This document shows positions 50,777 to 58,534 of a stretch of 64,000 nt of DNA, one piece after another. The notes under the pieces are model-generated. The model worked only from the letters and a program-made list of their open reading frames with translations. It had not been told where the DNA came from and ran no database searches. This DNA is from Pseudomonas sp. ADAK13 (GTDB lineage Bacteria; Pseudomonadota; Gammaproteobacteria; Pseudomonadales; Pseudomonadaceae), in NCBI RefSeq assembly GCF_012935715.1, contig NZ_CP052860.1, forward strand, positions 2,294,001 through 2,358,000, in the 5' to 3' direction. A program made the position numbers and the translations under genes. How positions within the stretch are numbered: position 1 is the first letter of the stretch; every line of letters starts with the position of its first letter.

Positions 50777-51820
50777 ATGTCGCTATCCCTGCTTCATTCG
50801 CCACGGGCATTGGCTGCCCTGGCCCTGGCATCTCTGCTCAGCGGATGCAGTATCCACGGTGCCTACACGGATGCCAGCGCGCCCGACGCGGCGAAGCTGC
50901 GGTTCATCTCCAACACGTCGAACACCACCCTCGATATCTACGACGCACAACACTGCACGGGCCAGAACACGGGCATGCTCAACAACTTCCTGGTGGTGGA
51001 CACCAAGCGCCGGGCCGACATGCTCGTGCCGCCGCCGGCCAAGGCCCGGGGCATGCTGGAGGTCAAGCTGGCACCCGGCAAGGAAACCATGTTGGCGATC
51101 AACACCAACGGTGGCTCCTACATCTGCGGCAAGACGTTCAGCTTCACGCCCAAGGCGGGCGAGGAATATGAAGTGACTTTTGATATGGAGCGCGGCCGTT
51201 GCAGCACGTTGTTCCAGCGTCTGAGCCGATTTGGCGGTAAAGATGTGCGTATCCCGCAGCCGGTGTTTGATACGGGTTTCCCGGTTTGCCAGGGTCAAAG
51301 TCCGATATTTGCCAAGCCGTTGCCCGACACGGCGCAGCGCACGGTGCTGATTGACCGCATCCTCGCGGAAAACGCCCGGGCGATCACAACGCTGGACCCG
51401 CCCAAGGCTGATAGTCCGACGTTTTCACCGGAAAAAATCGACGAACTGATCGCCAAGCGCAAGGCATTGATGGGCACGCTCACCCTGCCGGACGATTACT
51501 GGGCTCAGTACCGGCAGAACCTGAAGCAGTTTAGTGACGAAGCTTCCGGCCGCCAGGCGCGGGCGCTGGGCATGTATACCGATGTGTACCGCCTGCGCCT
51601 GCGCAGCACTGATGACGGCATGTTGCAGCAGTGGCTGCAGCCGACGGACGACGCTGTACGCCAGCGGATTACGGCGAGCGACGAGTACATGCTTCGGTAC
51701 TACATGAACACCAGCAAAAGCGTGGCGCTGGACACCATCAACCACCACATGGAGCGCATGGCCCAGTTGGACCAGCGCTTTGATGTGTGTACGCGCTTTA
51801 ACGATTGCTGGCACTGGTAG
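50777..51820 (+). CDS. Putative lipoprotein of unknown function
   Basis: The ATG at 50777 with AAGGAAG upstream gives 347 aa. A lipoprotein signal is clear: LAALALASLLSGCSIHG with the lipobox L-S-G-C. The mature part starts with a beta-rich domain (about 30-140; FISNTSNTTLDIYDAQHC, YICGKTFSFTPKAGEEYEV) and then turns helical. Cys residues appear in pairs (for example HCTG and ICGK), suggesting disulfides. I do not know the family. It should be anchored in the outer or inner membrane facing the periplasm. Confidence 0.8.
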   Translation: MSLSLLHSPRALAALALASLLSGCSIHGAYTDASAPDAAKLRFISNTSNTTLDIYDAQHCTGQNTGMLNNFLVVDTKRRADMLVPPPAKARGMLEVKLAPGKETMLAINTNGGSYICGKTFSFTPKAGEEYEVTFDMERGRCSTLFQRLSRFGGKDVRIPQPVFDTGFPVCQGQSPIFAKPLPDTAQRTVLIDRILAENARAITTLDPPKADSPTFSPEKIDELIAKRKALMGTLTLPDDYWAQYRQNLKQFSDEASGRQARALGMYTDVYRLRLRSTDDGMLQQWLQPTDDAVRQRITASDEYMLRYYMNTSKSVALDTINHHMERMAQLDQRFDVCTRFNDCWHW

Positions 51821-51838
51821 GAGAGAGCTTGCTCCTAC
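51817..51838. repeat. REP-like hairpin between convergent genes
   Basis: GTAGGAG and CTCCTAC form a stem around AGAGCTTG, followed by seven A. It lies across the stop of the lipoprotein gene and the end of the thioesterase gene and resembles a degenerate REP. The A run may serve as the terminator of the minus-strand gene. Confidence 0.55.
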
Positions 51839-51856
51839 AAAAAAAGCGGCGGGCTC

Positions 51857-52342
51857 TTACGGCCCGTCTGCCTTGATTTCCTGATAGCGCTTCTCCAGCT
51901 CCTGGCGAATCTGCCGGCGCTGTTGAGCCTGCACAAACCGGCGCTTGTCTTCACTGTTCTGCGGTTGCAGCGGCGGCACGGCGGCCGGTTTGCGCTGGTC
52001 GTCCACCGCAACCATGGTGAAGAAGCAGCTATTGGTATGGCGCACCGAGCGCTCGCGGATGTTCTCGGTGACCACCTTGATCCCCACTTCCATCGACGTG
52101 TTGCCGGTGTAGTTGACCGAGGCCAAAAAGGTCACCAGCTCACCGACATGGATCGGCTCGCGAAAAATCACCTGGTCCACCGACAAGGTCACCACATAGC
52201 GGCCGGCGTAACGGCTGGCGCAGGCGTAGGCCACTTCGTCGAGGTACTTGAGCAGCGTGCCGCCGTGCACATTGCCAGAGAAGTTGGCCATGTCAGGGGT
52301 CATCAATACTGTCATCGACAGCTGGGCGTTTCCGGGTTCCAT
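51857..52342 (-). CDS. Acyl-CoA thioesterase (hotdog fold)
   Basis: The start at 52342 (MEPGNAQLSMTVLMTPDMAN) gives 161 aa; a longer frame to 52417 has no family match. The hotdog pattern is FSGNVHGGTLLKYLDEVAYACASRYAGRY and VTLSVDQVIFREPIHVGELV, with Asp in the LDE helix as the catalytic acid. It resembles YciA/BACH-type acyl-CoA thioesterases. The C-terminal 40 residues are charged and helical (QRRQIRQELEKRYQEI). It hydrolyses acyl-CoA to free acid and CoA in the cytoplasm. Chain length is not known. Confidence 0.93.
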   Translation of the reverse strand: MEPGNAQLSMTVLMTPDMANFSGNVHGGTLLKYLDEVAYACASRYAGRYVVTLSVDQVIFREPIHVGELVTFLASVNYTGNTSMEVGIKVVTENIRERSVRHTNSCFFTMVAVDDQRKPAAVPPLQPQNSEDKRRFVQAQQRRQIRQELEKRYQEIKADGP

Positions 52343-52637
52343 AGCACACTCACGGGTTGTAGGCATTGGGTGGGGAGGCACCTCTGCGGGTGCTGGAATC
52401 TTTGCAGAGCCATTCATAACGGGACGCTGGGGCCCGGCTTGCCGTCACGCCAGGGGCGATCTGTTTCCATATATTGCACCGGCTTTCTGTCGCAAGTCGC
52501 GGTGTTACCCTTCAAAAGCCCGCCTCAAGGGCATTTCTTACGATTTAGGCAGACTTTTCTTTCCGTTCATTACGTCCTTTCGGGGCGAATGCGTGGAAAT
52601 GGGAAAAGCGCCAGTACCCCTCAAGGAGCCCCTCGCC

Positions 52638-54401
52638 ATGCACGCCATCAGCTTTATCCAGGACCTGGCCGTGATCATGCTGGTGGCCGGGGTGGTGACG
52701 ATCCTGTTTCATCGGCTCAAACAGCCGGTGGTGTTGGGGTATATCGTCGCCGGCTTCATCATCGGCCCGCACACCCCACCGTTTGGTTTGATCCACGACG
52801 AAGACACCATCAAGACCCTGGCCGAACTGGGGGTGATCTTCCTGATGTTCTGCCTGGGCCTGGAGTTCAGCCTGCGCAAGCTGTTCAAGGTTGGCGCCAC
52901 CGCATTTATCGCGGCGTTCCTCGAAATCATCCTGATGATCTGGATCGGCTATGAAATTGGCCGCTGGTTCGACTGGAACACCATGGACTCACTGTTCCTC
53001 GGCGCGATCCTGGCGATTTCCTCGACCACCATCATCGTCAAGGCGCTCAACGACCTGAAGATGAAAAACCAGCGCTTTGCCCAGCTGATTTTCGGGGTGC
53101 TGATCGTCGAAGACATCCTCGGCATCGGGATCATCGCCTTGCTGTCGAGCATCGCCGTCAGCGGCACGGTCAGCTCCGGTGAGGTGTTTTCCACCGTCGG
53201 CAAGCTCTCGCTGTTCATGATTGTCGCGCTGGTCATCGGGATTTTGCTGGTGCCACGCCTGCTGGAGTATGTGGCCAGGTTCGAAAGCAACGAGATGCTG
53301 CTGATCACCGTGCTGGGCCTGTGTTTCGGCTTCTGCCTGCTGGTGGTCAAGCTGGAATACAGCATGGTACTGGGGGCATTCCTGATTGGCGCGATCATGG
53401 CCGAGTCCCGGCAGTTGCTGAAGATTGAGCGCCTGATCGAACCGGTTCGCGACATGTTCAGTGCGATCTTCTTTGTCGCCATCGGCCTGATGATCGACCC
53501 GCAAATCCTCCTGCAATACGCCTGGCCCATTGCGGTGATTACCGTGGCCGTGGTGCTGGGCAAGATGTTGTCTTGCGGCCTTGGGGCGTTTATTGCGGGT
53601 AACGATGGCCGCACTTCATTGCGGGTGGGGATGGGCCTGTCACAGATTGGCGAGTTTTCATTCATCATCGCCGCGCTGGGGATGACGTTGCAGGTCACCA
53701 GTGACTTCCTGTATCCGGTGGCGGTGGCTGTTTCAGCGATTACCACGTTGCTCACGCCGTATCTGATTCGTGGTGCCGACCCGCTGTCGCTGAAGATCGC
53801 CGCAGTGATGCCCAAGCGTTTGAGCCGGGTGTTCGGGATGTATGGCGAGTGGTTGCGCAGTATTCAGCCCCAGGGCGAGGGCGCGATGCTGGCATCGATG
53901 ATCCGCAAGATCATTTTGCAGGTGGGTGTGAACCTGGCGCTGGTGGTGGCGATCTTCTTTGCCGGCAGTTTTTTCGCGGCGCGCATTGGCAGTTATCTGG
54001 AAGGCTGGGTCAGCGATCCGAGCTGGCAGAAGGCGTTGATCTGGGGTGGGGCGTTGCTGCTGTCGCTGCCGTTTTTGATCGCGGCGTACCGCAAGCTCAA
54101 GGCGCTGTCGATGTTGCTGGCAGAGATGAGCGTGAAGCCGGAAATGGCCGGGCGCCACACGCAGCGTGTACGACGGGTGATCGCCGAAGTGATCCCGATT
54201 CTGTCGCTGCTGGTGATTTTCCTGCTATTGGCAGCCTTGTCGGCCAGTATCCTGCCGACCAACAAGTTGCTGGTGCTGATCGCGGTGGTGACGGCCGCGG
54301 TGGCCGCCGTGCTCTGGCGCTGGTTCATCCGCGTGCATACGCGGATGCAGGTCGCCTTGCTGGAGACCCTGGATAACCACAAGGACACGCCGGAGCACTG
54401 A
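52638..54401 (+). CDS. Monovalent cation:proton antiporter (CPA2/KefB family)
   Basis: The ATG at 52638 with AAGGAG ten bases upstream gives 587 aa; the frame runs open for another 130 codons upstream but without family match. It has about twelve transmembrane helices with LGYIVAGFIIGPHTPP, FCLGLEFSLRKLFKVG, SSTTIIVKALNDLKMK and GVLIVEDILGIGIIALL, then VKLEYSMVLGAFLIGAIMAE. The C-terminal 180 residues add further membrane helices; no RCK nucleotide-binding domain is visible, unlike KefB/KefC. It moves K+ or Na+ against H+ across the inner membrane. Confidence 0.92.
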   Translation: MHAISFIQDLAVIMLVAGVVTILFHRLKQPVVLGYIVAGFIIGPHTPPFGLIHDEDTIKTLAELGVIFLMFCLGLEFSLRKLFKVGATAFIAAFLEIILMIWIGYEIGRWFDWNTMDSLFLGAILAISSTTIIVKALNDLKMKNQRFAQLIFGVLIVEDILGIGIIALLSSIAVSGTVSSGEVFSTVGKLSLFMIVALVIGILLVPRLLEYVARFESNEMLLITVLGLCFGFCLLVVKLEYSMVLGAFLIGAIMAESRQLLKIERLIEPVRDMFSAIFFVAIGLMIDPQILLQYAWPIAVITVAVVLGKMLSCGLGAFIAGNDGRTSLRVGMGLSQIGEFSFIIAALGMTLQVTSDFLYPVAVAVSAITTLLTPYLIRGADPLSLKIAAVMPKRLSRVFGMYGEWLRSIQPQGEGAMLASMIRKIILQVGVNLALVVAIFFAGSFFAARIGSYLEGWVSDPSWQKALIWGGALLLSLPFLIAAYRKLKALSMLLAEMSVKPEMAGRHTQRVRRVIAEVIPILSLLVIFLLLAALSASILPTNKLLVLIAVVTAAVAAVLWRWFIRVHTRMQVALLETLDNHKDTPEH

Positions 54402-54410
54402 TGAGGCTGG

Positions 54411-54449
54411 GGGCTGCTTCGCAGCCCGGCGCGAGCAAGCTCGCTCGCC
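54411..54449. repeat. Two tandem hairpins, REP-like
   Basis: GGGCTGC and GCAGCCC around TTC (54411-54427) are followed by a GCGAGC/GCTCGC hairpin (54428-54449). Both are common Pseudomonas intergenic elements and lie between convergent genes, where they may act as terminators. Confidence 0.65.
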
Positions 54450-54463
54450 ACAGGTAACCGGTC

Positions 54464-54871
54464 TCAGCTTTCCAGCCAGACGTCCCGCGCCCAGTGCCAC
54501 ACCGATTCCCAGGTTTCTTCGGTGACGAGTTCTTCTTCGCCGGACCACAGCACCACAGTGCCGTCTTCTTCGACGCAGTAGTAGTCGTCGCCGTCCTGGC
54601 AGATCGGGATCATGCTGCGGTCAACACCGGCGTCCCAGGCGTTGGCGGCAACGTCCGGCAGGTAGGTGTGGGACTGTGGGTCGGTGACAGTCACCGGCTC
54701 CAGGCTGCCGTAGACCACATCGCTGACGGTCAGCAAAAATTCGCGGAAGACGAACGGGATATCGATGAACAGTTGTTCCTCGATTTCCACCAGTTGGTCT
54801 TCGTCAGGCAGCTCCAGAGGAACCGGTACCGGTTCGTTGGCTTCACGCAATTGTTCGATAACTTCTTCCAC
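54464..54871 (-). CDS. SMI1/KNR4 family protein
   Basis: A 135-aa acidic soluble protein that matches the SMI1/KNR4 (SUKH) fold: an N-terminal helix region LPDEDQLVEIEEQL followed by IPFVFREFLLTVSDV and a strand region with DDYYCVEEDGTVVLWSGEEEL, then ESVWHWARDVWLES. SUKH proteins often act as immunity proteins to toxins but also occur as stand-alone genes. No toxin gene is next to it, and it lies in core DNA, so a housekeeping role is as likely. Confidence 0.85.
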   Translation of the reverse strand: MEEVIEQLREANEPVPVPLELPDEDQLVEIEEQLFIDIPFVFREFLLTVSDVVYGSLEPVTVTDPQSHTYLPDVAANAWDAGVDRSMIPICQDGDDYYCVEEDGTVVLWSGEEELVTEETWESVWHWARDVWLES

Positions 54872-54952
54872 GGCCGGGATCCTCTTGCTAGATGGCGCGG
54901 TTTATAGGGGCGTTTTATACAGTAGCTCGCTATAAGTGCAACCGTGAAATAG

Positions 54953-54981
54953 AAAACCCCGGACAAGTCCGGGGTTTTTGT
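54953..54981. terminator. Bidirectional rho-independent terminator
   Basis: AAAACCCCGGAC and GTCCGGGGTTTT form a 12-bp stem with a very small loop, flanked by A runs on the left and TTTTTG on the right. It lies between the Tim44-like gene and the SMI1/KNR4 gene, both on the minus strand, and would stop transcripts of the former. Confidence 0.85.
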
Positions 54982-55007
54982 TACTGCTTACTCAAAGCGA
55001 GCAGGGA

Positions 55008-55880
55008 TCAGCCGTTCTGGCGGATACCGGCGACCAGCCAAGGCTGGTTTTCGCCTTGCGGACGTTCCATGTTCCAGCTTTCGCTGAACACTTCGCCCTG
55101 GTCGAAACGCGAAGTCTTCGACACGCCGCTGAAGGTCAGGGTGGCGATGGTCTTGTCGGCGCGGTCGTCCACACCTTCAAGCTGCACTTTCAGGTCTTCG
55201 ATGTAGGTCGACTGGAAGCCGTCGCCCAGGTCGGCACGTTCGCGCTTGAGGAACTCCAGCAATTGCGGGGTCACGAACTCGGCGATCTTGTCCATTTCGT
55301 TGGCGTCCCAGTGTTGCTGCAGGGCCTGGAAGTGGCCACGTGCGGCTTCGACGAAACGCTCTTCGTTGAACCAGGCTGGCGCATTGATCACCGGACGAGC
55401 AGCGGCAGGTGCAGCCGAACCACCAAACATCGAGTTCAGTGCTGGCTTTTGCTCGAACACTTCACGCTGCATCGGCGCGCCGGCTGGAGCCAGGTGCTCC
55501 TGTTGCTTGCGGCGACGGGCGGCGATAAAGCGGAAGATCAGGAAGGCGATGACCGCCATGATCAGGATGTCGAAGATCTGCATGCCCTGGAAGCCGCCGC
55601 CCATGAACATGGAGGCGAGCAGGCCGCCGGCCGCGATACCGGCCAGAGGGCCCAACCAGCGCGAAGCACCGCCAGCCTTGGCAGCAGCGCCTGCGGCACC
55701 GGCAGCACCAGCGGTCGCAGCTGCGCCGCCCATGCCGCCCCCGGATGGGGCCATTTGGCTGGTCTGGTGGCTCGGCGCCGAACCCATGGATTTGCCGCCA
55801 CCGAAGCGCTTGGCGTTGGCGTCGAGGCTCATCGTCAGGCCGATGCACAACGCCATGGCGATGCTAAGAAAACGTTTCAT
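55008..55880 (-). CDS. Tim44-like domain protein
   Basis: The ATG at 55880 gives 290 aa. An N-terminal signal peptide (FLSIAMALCIGLTMSLDANA) is followed by a Gly/Ala/Ser/Met-rich linker (about 25-85) and a transmembrane pair (GPLAGIAAGGLLASMF and FDILIMAVIAFLIFRF), then a C-terminal Tim44 domain (about 155-290) with FVEAARGHFQALQQHWDANE and VAGIRQNG at the end. The bacterial homologues are membrane proteins of unknown role; the domain binds peptides or lipids in the mitochondrial protein. It has its own promoter and stands alone. Confidence 0.88.
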   Translation of the reverse strand: MKRFLSIAMALCIGLTMSLDANAKRFGGGKSMGSAPSHQTSQMAPSGGGMGGAAATAGAAGAAGAAAKAGGASRWLGPLAGIAAGGLLASMFMGGGFQGMQIFDILIMAVIAFLIFRFIAARRRKQQEHLAPAGAPMQREVFEQKPALNSMFGGSAAPAAARPVINAPAWFNEERFVEAARGHFQALQQHWDANEMDKIAEFVTPQLLEFLKRERADLGDGFQSTYIEDLKVQLEGVDDRADKTIATLTFSGVSKTSRFDQGEVFSESWNMERPQGENQPWLVAGIRQNG

Positions 55881-56071
55881 AAAGGGAATTCCCATTTGTG
55901 GATTGCACGCGCGCCATGTTGCACAGGTGTGATGGCAGTGGCTAGCGGCATAGTGTTTCGGGCTTTTGCGTAGGGCCAACACCGAATCGTCTGTAGGACT
56001 TATTACAGATATTGGCCCCACCCCTGCCAAATACAAGGGGTGGCCAACATCCTTCATGTTCTACAGTTGTT

Positions 56072-58255
56072 TCAGATTGCTTCGAGCTTGGCGTAACCCA
56101 TCATCAGCCACTTGCTGCCTTCGGCGAAGTTCACCTGCACCCGGGCCTGGGCGCCGGCGCCTTCGAAGTTGAGGATCACGCCCTCGCCGAAGATCGCATG
56201 CTTGACCTGCTGGCCAAGGCTGAACGGTGTTTCGGGGATCTCCGAGCCGGCAAACATGCTGCTGGAGTTCTGCTGCTGGCCGCCGCCGAACGGTCGGCTG
56301 ACGCTGTTGGACAGGCGCACTTCCTGGATCAGCCCTTTTGGCACCTCACGTACGAAGCGCGACACCTTGTTGTAGGTCTCGCTGCCGTACAGGCGTCGGG
56401 TTTCGGCGTAGGTCATCACCAGGTTCTGCATGGCCCGGGTGATGCCCACATAGGCCAGGCGGCGTTCCTCTTCCAGGCGGCCGGGTTCTTCCAGGCTCAT
56501 CTTGTGGGGGAACAGGCCTTCTTCCATGCCCACCAGGAACACGTACGGGAATTCCAGGCCCTTGGCGCTGTGCAAGGTCATCAGCTGGATGCTGTCTTCA
56601 TGCTCGTCAGCCTGGGTGTCGCCGGCTTCCAGCGAAGCGTGGCCGAGGAATGCCGCCAATGGCGTCAGGTCTTCGTCTTCTTCGGTGTTTTCGAACGCGC
56701 GCGCGGCGCTGACCAGTTCCTCAAGGTTTTCTACCCGGGCCTGGCCTTTCTCGCCTTTTTCCGCTTCGTGGTACGCGATCAAGCCGGACTGCTCGATCAC
56801 GGTCTGGGTCATCAGGTGCAGGGGCATTTCCATGCACTTGGCGGCCAGGTTTTCGATCAGCTCGACAAACACGCTCAGGGCGCCGGCTGCGCGGCCGGTC
56901 AGGCCCTTGTTGGCGATCAGCAGGCGCATCGCTTCCCACATCGACACATCGCTGTGGCGGGCGTGGTCACGAATGGCCTCGACGGTCTTCTCGCCGATGC
57001 CACGGGCCGGGATGTTGATCACCCGCTCCAGCGCCGCATCGTTGCCACGGCCTTCCAGCAAGCGCAGGTAGGCCATGGCGTTTTTGATTTCGGCGCGTTC
57101 GAAGAAGCGCTGGCCGCCATAGATGCGGTACGGAATGCGTTCGCGCAGCAAGGCCTCTTCCAGCACCCGCGATTGGGCGTTGGAGCGATAAAGAATCGCA
57201 ATGTCGCTGCGGGCCAGGCCGGTTTTCAGGGCGCTTTCGATGGTTTCCACCACGTAGCGCGCTTCATCGTGTTCGTTGAAGGCGGCGTACAGGTTGATCG
57301 CTTCGCCTTCGCCGCCGTCGGTCCACAGCTCTTTGCCCAGGCGCCCGGTGTTGTTGGCGATCAAGGCGTTGGCGGCCTTGAGGATCCCGGCGGTGGAGCG
57401 GTAGTTCTGCTCCAGGCGGATAGTCTCGGCGTCCGGGAAGTCGTCGCTGTACTGGTAGATATTCTCGATTTTCGCGCCGCGCCAGCCGTAGATCGACTGG
57501 TCGTCGTCGCCGACCACCATCAGGCTGTCGCCGCCTTTTGCCAGCAGGCGCAACCAGGCGTACTGCACGGCGTTGGTGTCCTGGAATTCGTCCACCAGGA
57601 TGTGCCGGAAGCGTTTCTGGTAGTGCGCCAGCAAGCCCGGGTTGTCGCGCCACAGGTCGAGGGCACGCAGTAGCAACTCGGAGAAGTCGATGACGCCAGC
57701 GCGCTGGCAGGCCACTTCATAGGCTTCATAAATGCTGCGCATGGTGGCCAGGAACAGGTCGCCGCTGGCCTGGATATGTTGCGGGCGCAGGCCTTCATCT
57801 TTCTGGCCATTGATAAACCACTGGGCCTGACGCACCGGCCAGCGTTGTTCATCCAGGCCCAGCTCGCGGATCACCCGCTTGACCAGGCGTTGCTGGTCGT
57901 CGCTGTCGAGAATCTGGAAGGTCTGGCTCAACCCGGCTTCCTGCCAATGGGCCCGCAACAGGCGGTGCGCCAGGCCGTGGAAAGTGCCCACCCACATGCC
58001 GGCCGGGCTGATGCCCATCAACTGCTCGATGCGATGACGCATCTCGGCAGCGGCCTTGTTGGTGAAGGTCACCGACAGGATGGAGTGAGGTGAGGCGTTC
58101 TCGACCTGGATCAACCAGGCGATACGGTGCACCAGCACTCGGGTTTTACCGGAGCCAGCACCGGCCAGGACCAACTGACGGCCAACGGGGGCGGCTACGG
58201 CCTGGCGTTGGGCATCGTTGAGGGAGTTCAGCAAAAGGGAGAGATCATCGCGCAT
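56072..58255 (-). CDS. uvrD: DNA helicase II (UvrD)
   Basis: A 727-aa superfamily 1 helicase. Motif I is AGAGSGKTRVLVHR, motif Ia is TFTNKAAAEMRHR, motif II is ILVDEFQDTNAVQY, motif III is VGDDDQSIYGWRGA, motif IV is RLEQNYRSTAGIL, motif V is LMTLHSAKGLEFPYVFL, motif VI is YVGITRAMQNLVM. It unwinds DNA in mismatch and excision repair. The C-terminal Tudor-like part is recognisable in GEGVILNFEGAGAQARVQV. It is divergent from the GGDEF-EAL gene. Confidence 0.96.
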   Translation of the reverse strand: MRDDLSLLLNSLNDAQRQAVAAPVGRQLVLAGAGSGKTRVLVHRIAWLIQVENASPHSILSVTFTNKAAAEMRHRIEQLMGISPAGMWVGTFHGLAHRLLRAHWQEAGLSQTFQILDSDDQQRLVKRVIRELGLDEQRWPVRQAQWFINGQKDEGLRPQHIQASGDLFLATMRSIYEAYEVACQRAGVIDFSELLLRALDLWRDNPGLLAHYQKRFRHILVDEFQDTNAVQYAWLRLLAKGGDSLMVVGDDDQSIYGWRGAKIENIYQYSDDFPDAETIRLEQNYRSTAGILKAANALIANNTGRLGKELWTDGGEGEAINLYAAFNEHDEARYVVETIESALKTGLARSDIAILYRSNAQSRVLEEALLRERIPYRIYGGQRFFERAEIKNAMAYLRLLEGRGNDAALERVINIPARGIGEKTVEAIRDHARHSDVSMWEAMRLLIANKGLTGRAAGALSVFVELIENLAAKCMEMPLHLMTQTVIEQSGLIAYHEAEKGEKGQARVENLEELVSAARAFENTEEDEDLTPLAAFLGHASLEAGDTQADEHEDSIQLMTLHSAKGLEFPYVFLVGMEEGLFPHKMSLEEPGRLEEERRLAYVGITRAMQNLVMTYAETRRLYGSETYNKVSRFVREVPKGLIQEVRLSNSVSRPFGGGQQQNSSSMFAGSEIPETPFSLGQQVKHAIFGEGVILNFEGAGAQARVQVNFAEGSKWLMMGYAKLEAI

Positions 58256-58534
58256 CGGCGCATTCTAGGGTGCCCGGGGGAGTCGGGCAAATCCCAATGC
58301 CGGATGGTCGATGTAAAACCCGACAGGCTATGCCTGGCAGGCAAACAATCTGCCCCCGGTGATGACCGGTCGGTCATTGGCCGCAGCCCGCGTCCTGTCT
58401 CACTCGAGCCGTCTGGCCCCAAGGTTTGCGGCTGATTATTGCGATATTTTAATGACGTGGAGCAGTTTGGCCCGGGCGCTGGCTTGTGTATGCTCCGTGC
58501 ACGTTTCGGGCTCACCATTATAAGAACACTGCCT

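Noticed and set aside
54464..54871. Immunity protein of a polymorphic toxin system (SMI1/KNR4 fold)
   Set aside because: No toxin gene is adjacent and the flanks are core genes, so the gene is reported without a toxin role.
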